Assembly (NCBI GenBank): GCA_937989795.1
Contig: CALKBB010000368.1
Location: 1 to 14,324, forward strand
Source: an uncultured Collinsella sp.
Lineage (GTDB): Bacteria; Actinomycetota; Coriobacteriia; Coriobacteriales; Coriobacteriaceae
DNA: 14,324 nt
Direction: 5' to 3'
Part shown: piece after piece, positions 1 to 7,040 of the stretch
How positions within the stretch are numbered: position 1 is the stretch's first letter
Layout of the letters: the number at the start of each line of letters is the position of its first letter
Translations under genes and position numbers: made by a program
The notes under the pieces: model-generated
What the model saw: the letters and a program-made list of their open reading frames with translations, nothing else
Told to the model about the DNA's origin: nothing
Databases searched by the model: none

Positions 1-1333
1 GCGTGAGGCCGAGCATCGTGTGGAGGAGCTTAAGGCCGCCGCGCAGGAGGCCACCGAGAGCGACGACATGAACAAGGCCGCCGAGATCACCGAGCAGCAG
101 AAGGCCGCCGAGATTGAGCTCGCCGAGGCCAAGGCCGCCTGGACCGCCGAGCTCGACGCCAGCCCGCTCACCATCGATGTCTCCCAGATTGCCGATATCG
201 TGTCCGTGACCTCGGGCGTGCCGGTGTCCTCGCTCACCGAGAGCGAGAGCCGCCGCCTGCTGCAGGCCGAAAGCGTGCTCAAGACGCGCATCATCGGTCA
301 GGATGAGGCCGTCGAGGCCGTTGCCAAGGCCGTGCGCCGCAGCCGCTCGCCGCTCAAGGACCCGCGCCGCCCCGGCGGCAGCTTTATCTTCCTGGGCCCC
401 ACCGGCACGGGCAAGACCGAGCTCGCCAAGACGCTCGCCGAGTATCTCTTTGGCAGCAAGGACGCGCTCATCAGCTTCGACATGTCGGAGTTTGGCAGCG
501 AGTTCGAGGTCTCCAAGCTCATCGGTAGCCCTCCGGGTTACGTCGGTCACGACGAGGGCGGCCAGCTCACCAAGGCCGTTCGTCGCCACCCGTACTCGGT
601 CGTGCTGTTCGACGAGATCGAGAAGGCGCACCCCGACATCTTCAATATCCTGCTGCAGGTGCTGGAGGAGGGCCGTCTGACCGATAGCCAGGGCAAGACG
701 GTCGACTTCCGCAATACGGTGATCATCATGACGTCAAACGTGGGCGCCCGCGAGATCGCGCAGGATGCGAGCGTTGGCTTTGGCACCACCGGTGAGCAAG
801 GCCTTACCTCGAGCGAGATTAAGGGCCGTGCGATGGGCGAGCTCAAGCGCCTGTTCCGCCCCGAGCTGCTCAACCGTATCGACGACATCGTGGTGTTCCA
901 GAAGCTTTCGGGCGAGAACCTGACCAAGATCGCGCACCTGCTGGTGGACGACCTGCGTCAGCGCCTGATCGCCAATGGCATGAATATCAAGCTCACCGAT
1001 GCAGCCTACGACAAGATCGTGGCCGAGGGCACCGACCTCACCAACGGCGCGCGTCCGCTGCGCCGCGCCATCCAAAAGCTCATCGAGGACCCGCTGTCCG
1101 AGGAGCTGCTGGCCGGCGAGTGGGGCGAGGGCGATACCGTCCTGTGCGACGTGGCCGACGGCAAGTTCGTCTTTAGCCATGGCACAGGCGAGATTCCAGC
1201 GCCGCGTCCGGCAGGTGCGCTCGGGGGCGATACCGCTCCGGCAGCGCCGCACACCGGAAACGCCGCGCCTGTGAGCAGTGGCGTGAGCTCGGGCCCCGGC
1301 GGCATGATGCAAGCCGGTTCCGGCGCGCTGTAG
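1..1333 (+). CDS. clpC: ATP-dependent Clp protease ATP-binding subunit ClpC, 3' part (5' end outside window)
   Basis: The frame is open to the left edge (first full codon at position 2) and ends with TAG at 1331-1333, giving about 443 visible residues. It covers the end of the middle domain, with a UVR-like coiled segment, and the whole second AAA+ module. Visible motifs are Walker A GPTGTGKT (nt 395-418), the substrate pore loop GYVG (536-547), Walker B VVLFDE (599-616), a TSN sensor 1, the arginine-finger context LLNRIDD and the sensor-2 GARPLRR. The tripeptide VGF (773-781) sits where ClpC and ClpA carry the ClpP-docking loop. ClpB lacks this loop, so I call ClpC rather than ClpB. The family unfolds proteins for ClpP in the cytoplasm, with adaptors such as MecA or McsB in Firmicutes. 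The last 51 residues form an unusual Ala/Gly/Pro/Ser tail not typical of ClpC. A terminator follows at once. Confidence 0.95.
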   Translation, partial: REAEHRVEELKAAAQEATESDDMNKAAEITEQQKAAEIELAEAKAAWTAELDASPLTIDVSQIADIVSVTSGVPVSSLTESESRRLLQAESVLKTRIIGQDEAVEAVAKAVRRSRSPLKDPRRPGGSFIFLGPTGTGKTELAKTLAEYLFGSKDALISFDMSEFGSEFEVSKLIGSPPGYVGHDEGGQLTKAVRRHPYSVVLFDEIEKAHPDIFNILLQVLEEGRLTDSQGKTVDFRNTVIIMTSNVGAREIAQDASVGFGTTGEQGLTSSEIKGRAMGELKRLFRPELLNRIDDIVVFQKLSGENLTKIAHLLVDDLRQRLIANGMNIKLTDAAYDKIVAEGTDLTNGARPLRRAIQKLIEDPLSEELLAGEWGEGDTVLCDVADGKFVFSHGTGEIPAPRPAGALGGDTAPAAPHTGNAAPVSSGVSSGPGGMMQAGSGAL

Positions 1334-1358
1334 GGCGTGGCGACAATTAGATACGCGC

Positions 1359-1392
1359 AATCGAGGCGCTCCGGAAAGGGCGCCTCGATTTG
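1359..1392 (+). terminator. Intrinsic terminator of clpC
   Basis: A perfect 11-bp stem has arms aatcgaggcgc (1359-1369) and gcgcctcgatt (1380-1390) around a 10-nt loop, followed by a short T run. It lies 26 bp past the clpC stop codon. Confidence 0.85.
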
Positions 1393-1402
1393 TAGAGCTG
1401 CG

Positions 1403-1430
1403 GTAACTGTGACCGTTACGCTATACGGTC
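1403..1430. repeat. Two overlapping inverted repeats in the pepD leader
   Basis: gtaac (1403-1407 region) pairs with gttac (1415-1419). Separately, gaccgt (1411-1416) pairs with acggtc (1425-1430). The two hairpins are mutually exclusive because they share 1415-1416. They lie between the clpC terminator and pepD, where a promoter or operator is expected. The arms are short, so function is only suggested. Confidence 0.35.
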
Positions 1431-1547
1431 CACCGTTAGCCGATGATGCGAGAGCGCTCGGCGTTTTCGACTGGTTTATGCAAACGAAGTCTGGGAATAT
1501 ACAAGGCGCATGTCTTACTGTCTAACCAGTTGCGCCAAGGAGGCACC

Positions 1548-3005
1548 ATGGACTACAAGATTACCGGCTACGAGCCCGCCCAGCTGTTCCATTTCTTTGA
1601 GGAGGTCAGCGCTATCCCCCGTGGGTCTGGCAACGAGAAGGGCATCAGCGATTTCCTGGTTGCGTTTGCCAAGGAGCGCGGTCTCGATGTGTATCAGGAC
1701 GAGGTCTACAACGTCATCATTCGCAAGCCCGCATCTGCCGGCGCCGAGAATGCCCCGACCGTGATGCTGCAGGGTCACATCGACATGGTGTGCGACAAGC
1801 TGGGTTCCGTCGAGCACGACTTTACGACCGACGGTATCGACCTGGTCGTCAAGGACGGCGTCCTCACCGCTAACGGCACCACTCTGGGCGCCGACAACGG
1901 TATCGCCGTCGCGCTTATGCTTACCGTGCTCAACGACGATTCGATTGCCCATCCGGCCCTCGAGTGCGTATTCACCACCGACGAGGAGACTGGCCTGGTC
2001 GGTGCCGAGACGCTCGACAAGTCCCAGATTAGCGCCCGCACCATGATTAACCTTGACTCCGAGGAAGAGGGCGTTGCCACCGTCAGCTGCGCCGGCGGCG
2101 TCGTCGTTACCTACACCTGCCCGATCGCGCGCGAGCACAAGACCGGTAGCACCCTCACGCTCGACATCTCCGGCCTGCTGGGCGGTCACTCCGGCAGCGA
2201 TATCAACCTGGAGCGCGGCAACGGCAACCTCATCATGGCCCGCATCATCGACCGCCTGATGGTTGCCGGCGAGCCCGCCATCGTCAGCTTTAACGGCGGC
2301 ACTAAGGACAACGCTATCAACCGTGAGTGCAAGGCTGTTCTGGTCTACGCCGACCACGCTGCCGCCGAGGCCGCGGCCCAGATCGCAAAGGACATCATCG
2401 CCGACGTCACTGCCGAGCTCGAGGTCTTCGACCCCGGCTTTACCTGCACCGTCGAGATTGCCGACGACGCCGAGGTCGAGGCCATGGACCAGAAGTCCGC
2501 GCTTGCCCTCATCCGCGCCCTGCGTCTTGCCCCTAACGGCGTGATTCGCCGCAACGTCGCCACCGACGGCTCCGTCGAGGTTTCCTCCAACATCGGTGTG
2601 GTTGCCACTTCTGACGACGAGGTCAAGATCATGCTGTCCCCGCGCTCCTCGATCACCTCGCTGCAGAACGAGTTCAAGGACCGCCTGCAGACGCTGGCCG
2701 ATGTTCTGGGCTTCGACGCCAAGTTTGAGTTCGAGTATCCCGGCTGGAGCTATGCCGAGCATTCGCCGGTCCGCGACGTCTTTGTCGAGAGCTATCGCGA
2801 GCTCTTTGGCTCCGAGCTGCGCATCGAGTCCATTCACGCCGGCCTTGAGTGCGGCCTGTTTGCCGAGGCCCTGCACGGCCTGGACGCCATCGCCGTGGGC
2901 CCGACGCTCTCCGATGTCCACACTCCGGACGAGAGCATGGAGCTTGCTTCTGCCGAGCGCTTCTACGAGCTGCTCATCGACGTCCTCAAGCGCCTCGCTG
3001 CGTAA
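1548..3005 (+). CDS. pepD: Aminoacyl-histidine dipeptidase PepD (M20 family beta-Ala-His dipeptidase)
   Basis: This 485-residue protein has the same length as E. coli PepD. It is a cytosolic di-zinc peptidase of the M20C family that cleaves Xaa-His and other dipeptides to recycle amino acids. Metal and catalytic residues are all visible: GHID (H77, with catalytic D79), bridging D116 in LGADNG, catalytic E146 and metal ligand E147 in TTDEETG, D170 in NLDSEE, and H458 in SDVHTPDE. The ATG at 1548 is chosen because aaggagg (1537-1543) sits just upstream. The frame stays open to 1443, but that extension has no ribosome binding site and covers the leader. The gene stands alone between the clpC terminator and its own terminator, which it faces together with hipA on the other strand. 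All key residues are intact and codon use is typical of the window, so it is ordinary metabolism. Confidence 0.95.
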   Translation: MDYKITGYEPAQLFHFFEEVSAIPRGSGNEKGISDFLVAFAKERGLDVYQDEVYNVIIRKPASAGAENAPTVMLQGHIDMVCDKLGSVEHDFTTDGIDLVVKDGVLTANGTTLGADNGIAVALMLTVLNDDSIAHPALECVFTTDEETGLVGAETLDKSQISARTMINLDSEEEGVATVSCAGGVVVTYTCPIAREHKTGSTLTLDISGLLGGHSGSDINLERGNGNLIMARIIDRLMVAGEPAIVSFNGGTKDNAINRECKAVLVYADHAAAEAAAQIAKDIIADVTAELEVFDPGFTCTVEIADDAEVEAMDQKSALALIRALRLAPNGVIRRNVATDGSVEVSSNIGVVATSDDEVKIMLSPRSSITSLQNEFKDRLQTLADVLGFDAKFEFEYPGWSYAEHSPVRDVFVESYRELFGSELRIESIHAGLECGLFAEALHGLDAIAVGPTLSDVHTPDESMELASAERFYELLIDVLKRLAA

Positions 3006-3060
3006 AGGTTGCGCTAGCAGCAGTTCGAGCCACGTGCTGGCGGATTGCAAATGACATTAC

Positions 3061-3109
3061 GAGAGGGGGCATCCGAGCTTTTGCGACGGGTGCCTCCTTC
3101 TCTGCTTTT
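3061..3109 (+). terminator. Intrinsic terminator of pepD, between convergent genes
   Basis: The arms 3061-3075 and 3087-3102 form a stem of about 15 bp with one bulged base (3098) and G-U pairs, closed by an 11-nt loop. The stem is followed by tgctttta on the plus strand. It sits between pepD and the convergent hipA. On the minus strand it lacks a clear T run, so it is mainly the pepD terminator. Confidence 0.8.
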
Positions 3110-3133
3110 AAGAAATGGGAAATTGATTGGCGT

Positions 3134-4438
3134 CTAGCCCATATCCGCCTTGATGAGGTCGAGGGTGCGCTGGCAGTTTTCGCGGACGGGGCCGAGCATA
3201 TGCTCGCGCAGGTCCGCCATGCCGGGCAGATCGGCGTATTCGTCCATGACCTCTTCCATGCAAATGGGCACTTCGTAGGCGAGGTCCATCATGGTCGCAA
3301 AGCAAAACTTCTCGGATAGCCCGGCATCGGTGAGCGTCGCCTCCAGCGCGGGGTCGCCCATGCCGTGGTATCGGCGGATAGCGCCTGAACCGATGCGCCC
3401 CACACGATTTTCGCCGCCAACGCTCATGGCAAGGCGCGCTTTTCGCCGCATGCGTTCGTATGCCAGTCCCGACGCGACATCGTACATCCGGGCCATCATG
3501 GCTGTGCCGCCGTTTCCAAGGAGCAGGGAATAGTTTTTCGCATGTGCGTCCGGTGCGCCGATGATGGCGTTAAAGAAAAGTATCTGCGTAAACAGATACA
3601 GGTTAAGTTGATAGTGGCTCGTATTGACGAGGAGTTCCTGTATATCGCGTGCGCTCGGGCCGCCGTCTGCCGTGTACTTTTGAGCGGGCATCACTCCAAG
3701 GGCCTGACAGAGGTCTTCTTGGTGTAGACGTCTGATCGTTCCGTCTTTGACTTTCACGCGGTCATAGCGCTCAACAATGAGGGCAGGTTCGTCCTCAAAC
3801 ATACGATATTCGACGTTTGCCGTTGCGATACCGGCGCGCTGGGCGCTTTTCATGCAGACAAACTCATTAAGAGCCTCAAGTTTAAATCCGATAACGCCAT
3901 TTTTGAAAATATGCGTCGTGGGCGAGGAACCCACGCATTCGCACCAGCGACCGTCTATGAGGGCGAGAGCGAACTTGCCCTGATTGCCCCCAAGTGACCA
4001 ACTTTCATCTAGACCCATCCACGATGCCTTGTGGTCATCTCTGATCGACTTGAGACGGAGAGCAATATCGTGGTCGTCTATAGGGCGGTATTCGCCGTCG
4101 CGATGCAGGACGGCGTCGACGTCTTCTTCGGCACAAAACTGTACTCCGCCCGGACAGTCGAGTCCGATATGGCTGAGCAGAGCAACGGGATTGTTGGGCC
4201 TGGTGTCGAATTCGACGGCGATCGCTTTTCGCTGGTCCTCGCTGTCGGGCAGAAGACCAAACAAGTACGGATTCATGACCTGTTGGCCGTATATGCGATT
4301 TGATACGGGTATGTTTGTCGATAGGGCTGGCCCGTCATAGTCTCGATCGTAGACAAAGTTGACAAGACCGTTCTCATCTTGTGTGAGCGTTCCCGCAGGT
4401 ACGCCGCAAATAATGGTCCGAAGCGTTTTGCTGGCCAC
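3134..4438 (-). CDS. hipA: HipA family serine/threonine-protein kinase toxin
   Basis: This 434-residue protein matches the length and layout of E. coli HipA (about 440). E. coli HipA phosphorylates glutamyl-tRNA synthetase, halting translation and inducing dormancy. The N-terminal subdomain is followed by the glycine-rich loop SLGGNQGK (residues 148-155, with S148 at the position of the autophosphorylated serine of E. coli), the ATP lysine in THIFKNG (K179), VERYDR (223-227), QEDLCQALG (240-248), catalytic DAHAKN (D297, N302) and metal-binding MYDVASG (D320). All kinase residues are present, so the toxin looks active. The start is GTG at 4438, with ggaggt 5-6 nt upstream inside the end of hipB. 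The two genes are only 3 nt apart and surely cotranscribed and coupled. GC content looks lower than in the flanking housekeeping genes, consistent with acquisition. The target cannot be told from sequence. Confidence 0.93.
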   Translation of the reverse strand: MASKTLRTIICGVPAGTLTQDENGLVNFVYDRDYDGPALSTNIPVSNRIYGQQVMNPYLFGLLPDSEDQRKAIAVEFDTRPNNPVALLSHIGLDCPGGVQFCAEEDVDAVLHRDGEYRPIDDHDIALRLKSIRDDHKASWMGLDESWSLGGNQGKFALALIDGRWCECVGSSPTTHIFKNGVIGFKLEALNEFVCMKSAQRAGIATANVEYRMFEDEPALIVERYDRVKVKDGTIRRLHQEDLCQALGVMPAQKYTADGGPSARDIQELLVNTSHYQLNLYLFTQILFFNAIIGAPDAHAKNYSLLLGNGGTAMMARMYDVASGLAYERMRRKARLAMSVGGENRVGRIGSGAIRRYHGMGDPALEATLTDAGLSEKFCFATMMDLAYEVPICMEEVMDEYADLPGMADLREHMLGPVRENCQRTLDLIKADMG

Positions 4439-4441
4439 TTG

Positions 4442-4912
4442 CTACCTCCCTTTGGGTCTGGTTTGGGCAGATGGGTTTGCGGCAATCGAGACTCCGAGAT
4501 TGGACATGGCGAAATCGGCGAAGGCCTTGTCGTAGAGCTCGGACGTAAAGGGGACATCTGCGAGAGCCGGAATGGCTGCGTTGCGACGGTTGCGATGGTG
4601 AAAACGTTGAGCGTGATGGCGCCTGGGGGTGCTACGAGGTTGCAAATCAGCATGCGGGGCGTCGACTGGTTGCTCGTTTTTCGATTCGTCGATATCCCCT
4701 TGAGCGGCGAGTGCCAGTCCAAGAGCACCGAAAACCGCCAGCAGCTTGTCGAGCCGAATGCCCGTGGCATCTCCCAGCTCGAGCGATGCGAGCAGGCGCT
4801 CCGAAACACCGGCCTTTTTAGCGAGGGCGGCACGGGTGAGACCCTGAGCCTCGCGTGCCTGGCGCACGTAGATGCCAGCTTGGCGCGGTGTGGTGATGGG
4901 AAGGGTATCCAC
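4442..4912 (-). CDS. hipB: HipB-like XRE-family antitoxin and operon repressor
   Basis: This 156-residue protein lies directly upstream of hipA. Residues about 12-65 form a Cro/C1-type helix-turn-helix, with the recognisable core QAREAQGLTRAALAKKAGVS followed by LLASLELGDATGIRLDKLLAV. HipB proteins neutralise HipA and, as dimers, repress their own operon. The start GTG at 4912 is supported by aggaga about 5 nt upstream. Immediately upstream lies a perfect 17-bp inverted repeat, the likely operator. E. coli HipB is only 88 residues. This one carries about 90 additional C-terminal residues rich in His, Arg and Pro (around 85-110), then a segment of mixed composition. The tail may bind or inhibit HipA or be a degradation tag, but that is inference. 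Confidence 0.88.
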   Translation of the reverse strand: MDTLPITTPRQAGIYVRQAREAQGLTRAALAKKAGVSERLLASLELGDATGIRLDKLLAVFGALGLALAAQGDIDESKNEQPVDAPHADLQPRSTPRRHHAQRFHHRNRRNAAIPALADVPFTSELYDKAFADFAMSNLGVSIAANPSAQTRPKGR

Positions 4913-4925
4913 GGTGATCTCCTAA

Positions 4926-4970
4926 CGTGCAGACTTTTGCATATCAGTATGACATGCAAAAGTCTGCACG
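4926..4970 (-). promoter_or_regulatory. hipBA operator: perfect 17-bp inverted repeat
   Basis: cgtgcagacttttgcat (4926-4942) and its exact reverse complement (4954-4970) flank an 11-nt spacer that contains catact on the minus strand (4946-4951), a plausible -10. The repeat begins 14 bp upstream of the hipB start and covers the expected promoter. This is the arrangement expected for an autoregulated type II toxin-antitoxin operon. The sequence differs from the E. coli HipB site (TATCC-N8-GGATA). Confidence 0.85.
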
Positions 4971-5004
4971 AAAAGGCCTCATACAAAACTCTGCATGAGG
5001 CCTT
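4971..5004 (-). terminator. Intrinsic terminator of mntP, with a hip half-site in its loop
   Basis: aaggcctcat (4973-4982) and atgaggcctt (4995-5004) form a perfect 10-bp stem with a 12-nt loop. Read on the minus strand it runs into tttt, 36 bp after the mntP stop. The loop and its flanks read gcagagttttgtat on the minus strand, 12 of 14 identical to the hip operator half-site gcagacttttgcat. Confidence 0.75.
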
Positions 5005-5040
5005 GTGCTGGCGTTGAGTTTTGAGCGATTGTGTTTGGCA

Positions 5041-5625
5041 CTACAGCGCCAAAATCCCCAGATGCTCAAGCAAGATCTTAAGCCCGATGAGGACGAGTAC
5101 GACGCCACCCACGATGGCGGCGGGTTTTTCGTAGCGCGCGCCAAAGGTGTGGCCGATCGCTACGCCGGCAACGGAGAAGACAAAGGTCGTGATGCCAATG
5201 AGCGACACGGCGGGAACGATATCGACCGAGAGCGCGGCAAACGAGATACCCACGGCGAGCGCGTCAATCGAGGTGGCGATGGCGAGGATTAGGTACTCGC
5301 CCAGGTCGATCTTTTCGGCATCCCTGACGTCGCCTTCGTCCTCATCCTCGTCTTCGGTAAAGGCCTCCCACAGCATTTTGCCGCCGATGAAGGCCAAAAG
5401 GATAAAGGCAATCCAATGGTCGATGGGTCCGATGATGCCCATGAATTGACTGCCGAGCGCCCAACCGATCACGGGCATGCCGGCCTGAAATCCGCCAAAG
5501 AACAGGCCGAGCACCACGGCGACTTTAAGCTTGATTTTCTTCATGCCAAGGCCTTTGCAGATGGAAACGGCAAAGGCGTCCATCGAAAGGCCAACGGCGA
5601 GCAACACGAGCTCTGCGAGTCCCAT
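5041..5625 (-). CDS. mntP: Manganese efflux pump MntP
   Basis: This 194-residue membrane protein (E. coli MntP is 188) exports Mn(II) and protects against manganese overload. About six hydrophobic segments are visible. The family's internal duplication shows as two similar motifs, GLSMDAFAVS (D16) and ATSIDALAVG (D121), in helices 1 and 4. The cytoplasmic loop between the halves is strikingly acidic (EDEDEDEGD, 91-99). I start at the ATG at 5625, where the protein aligns with the family and gggag lies upstream. The frame extends upstream to 5778, but that stretch is the RNA leader. The leader holds a manganese riboswitch and terminator, which fits the function. The gene is transcribed alone and ends at a terminator shared with the hipBA control region. 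Confidence 0.93.
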   Translation of the reverse strand: MGLAELVLLAVGLSMDAFAVSICKGLGMKKIKLKVAVVLGLFFGGFQAGMPVIGWALGSQFMGIIGPIDHWIAFILLAFIGGKMLWEAFTEDEDEDEGDVRDAEKIDLGEYLILAIATSIDALAVGISFAALSVDIVPAVSLIGITTFVFSVAGVAIGHTFGARYEKPAAIVGGVVLVLIGLKILLEHLGILAL

Positions 5626-5678
5626 AGTCTGGCTCCCTCTCTGCGGGCGGGCCCGCGTGTACCTCTTGGGAGAGTAAC

Positions 5679-5722
5679 AAAAAAGACCCGTGGCGTACGC
5701 GTTGCGCGCACAGCCACGAGTC
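5679..5722 (-). terminator. Riboswitch-controlled intrinsic terminator (expression platform)
   Basis: On the minus strand gactcgtggc (5722-5713) pairs fully with gccacgggtc (5694-5685), with one G-U. An inner gtgcgc/gcgtac helix extends the stem, and six T follow (5684-5679). The left arm uses the gac of the conserved GAGAC loop and the 3' strand of P1, so the folded aptamer and the terminator exclude each other. Metal binding should therefore switch mntP on. Confidence 0.85.
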
Positions 5723-5813
5723 TCGTTCATTAAGGCAAGCCAGGCCGCATCGGCCAGTGTGTTGACTTGCCGCGCCACCGGAGGCGAACCCGATCACGCG
5801 ACTACTCCCTCAT
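5716..5813 (-). ncRNA. yybP-ykoY (manganese) riboswitch aptamer
   Basis: On the minus strand the leader contains the two hallmark loops of this class: gggagtag (5809-5802) and the downstream aacgagac (5727-5720). P1 can form from atgag (5813-5809) and ctcgt (5720-5716) with one G-U pair. Internal helices include ggcaag/cttgcc and ggccg/cggcc. It lies directly upstream of mntP, the textbook partner of this riboswitch. Recognition is by eye from consensus loops and context; a covariance-model search would settle it. Confidence 0.85.
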
Positions 5814-5820
5814 TTATGCG

Positions 5821-5899
5821 AATCCCGATGCTACCACATAAGCAGCTCATTTGGATTGGGGCTCTCAGCTGTGTTCGCTCATTCTGTAAGCATCGGATT
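5821..5899. repeat. Near-perfect inverted repeat in the mntP/disA divergent spacer
   Basis: aatcccgatgct (5821-5832) and agcatcggatt (5889-5899) are reverse complements apart from one inserted base, with about 56 bp between them. They bracket the region where the promoter of the mntP leader should lie. The role is unknown. Confidence 0.4.
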
Positions 5900-5972
5900 T
5901 TGCGGGCGTCACAGGGGCAAACCGTGAGAAACTTATTGACGTTTATGGAGCGTATACGATGGGAGCGATGCC

Positions 5973-7040
5973 TTGGATAAGAACGAGCTGCAAAAGCGTA
6001 TGGAACAGGCCATTCGCCTGACGGCACCTGGCCAGCCGATCCGCACCGCCCTTGACATGATCATTGCCGGTCACCTGGGCGCCCTTATCTGCGTCGGCGA
6101 CACCGAAAACGTGCTCGCTGCCGGTAACGACGGCTTCCCGCTCAACATTTCGTTTACCTCGAACCGCCTGTTCGAGCTTTCCAAGATGGACGGCGCCATC
6201 GTCATCGATGGCGACCTCACCCAGATCCTGCGCGCCAACTTCCACCTCAATCCCGATCCCTCGCTCGCCACGAGTGAGACGGGCATGCGTCACCGTACTG
6301 CCGCTCGCATGTCGGTGCTCACCGATGCCATCGTGATCTCGGTTTCGGCTCGTCGTGCCGTCGTCAACGTGTACGTCCACGGTAAGAGCTACGAGATTCA
6401 GCCTGTCACCACCATCATGAGCTCGGTCAACCAGCTCGTCGCCACGCTCCAGACCACCCGTCAGTCGCTCGACCGCTCCCTGCTGCGTCTGACGGCCCTC
6501 GAGCTCGATGACTACGTTACGCTCGCCGACATCACCGGCATTTTCTCGAGTTTCGAGATCATGCAACAGGCAAAGACCGAGCTTAAGGATTGTATCGTCA
6601 AGCTGGGCAACCAGGGCAAGCTCGTGCAGATGCAGCTCGAGCAGCTCGCTGGCTCCAGCATGGATACCGAATACGACCTGATGATCCGCGACTATGCGAG
6701 CGATTCCTCCGAGGCAAACGCCGAAAAGATTCGCGCCGAGCTTAGCCGCATGACGCCTAAGGACTTGTCCGACCCACAGCATGTGGCGGCGGTTCTGGGT
6801 TACGACGACCTGGACGAGGACTCCGTCATGACGCCGCTGGGCCTGCGCACGCTTTCGCGCGTGTCCGTCGTGCGCGACGGCGTGGCCGAGAAGATCGTCG
6901 ACGAGTACGGCTCGCTGCAGGAACTCATGGATGACATCAGCGAGGATCCGGAGCGCTTGGGCGACTTTGGCGTCAACAACCCTGCCATTCTTGCGGACTC
7001 GCTGTACCGCATGAAGGGCACCAAACAGGGGAACGCATAA
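5973..7040 (+). CDS. disA: Diadenylate cyclase DisA (c-di-AMP synthase)
   Basis: This 355-residue protein converts two ATP to cyclic di-AMP. In other bacteria DisA also scans DNA for branched structures. The N-terminal DAC domain has the signature DGA (73-75) in KMDGAIV and RHR (106-108) in SETGMRHRTA, both required for catalysis, so the enzyme should be active. A helical spine follows (about 145-290). The C-terminal helix-hairpin-helix region aligns up to VAEKIVDEYGSLQEL, but the usual glycine-rich hairpin (GVGExRA) reads DFGVNNPAILAD, which is degenerate. The start is TTG at 5973: gggag lies 7 nt upstream and no ATG or GTG exists in frame. It begins a tight operon, its stop overlapping the ispD start in TAATG. 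Confidence 0.93.
   Translation: MDKNELQKRMEQAIRLTAPGQPIRTALDMIIAGHLGALICVGDTENVLAAGNDGFPLNISFTSNRLFELSKMDGAIVIDGDLTQILRANFHLNPDPSLATSETGMRHRTAARMSVLTDAIVISVSARRAVVNVYVHGKSYEIQPVTTIMSSVNQLVATLQTTRQSLDRSLLRLTALELDDYVTLADITGIFSSFEIMQQAKTELKDCIVKLGNQGKLVQMQLEQLAGSSMDTEYDLMIRDYASDSSEANAEKIRAELSRMTPKDLSDPQHVAAVLGYDDLDEDSVMTPLGLRTLSRVSVVRDGVAEKIVDEYGSLQELMDDISEDPERLGDFGVNNPAILADSLYRMKGTKQGNA

Noticed and set aside
1..1333. Calling the first gene clpB
   Set aside because: A VGF ClpP-docking loop and a short UVR-like middle segment are ClpC features that ClpB lacks.
1515..3050. A 511-codon open frame on the minus strand across pepD
   Set aside because: It is an artefact of strong GC codon bias opposite a complete, motif-rich pepD; its translation has low complexity and no known motif.
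4379..5017. A plus-strand frame across hipB and its operator
   Set aside because: It would run through the operator and terminator; hipB on the other strand has a clear HTH and a start signal.
5936..5960. ttgacg as -35 of a disA promoter
   Set aside because: The nearest -10-like hexamers (tatacg, tacgat) are only 11-13 bp away, too close for a sigma-70 promoter.
5943..6782. A 279-codon minus-strand frame across disA
   Set aside because: Antisense of disA; no ribosome binding site and no protein motif.
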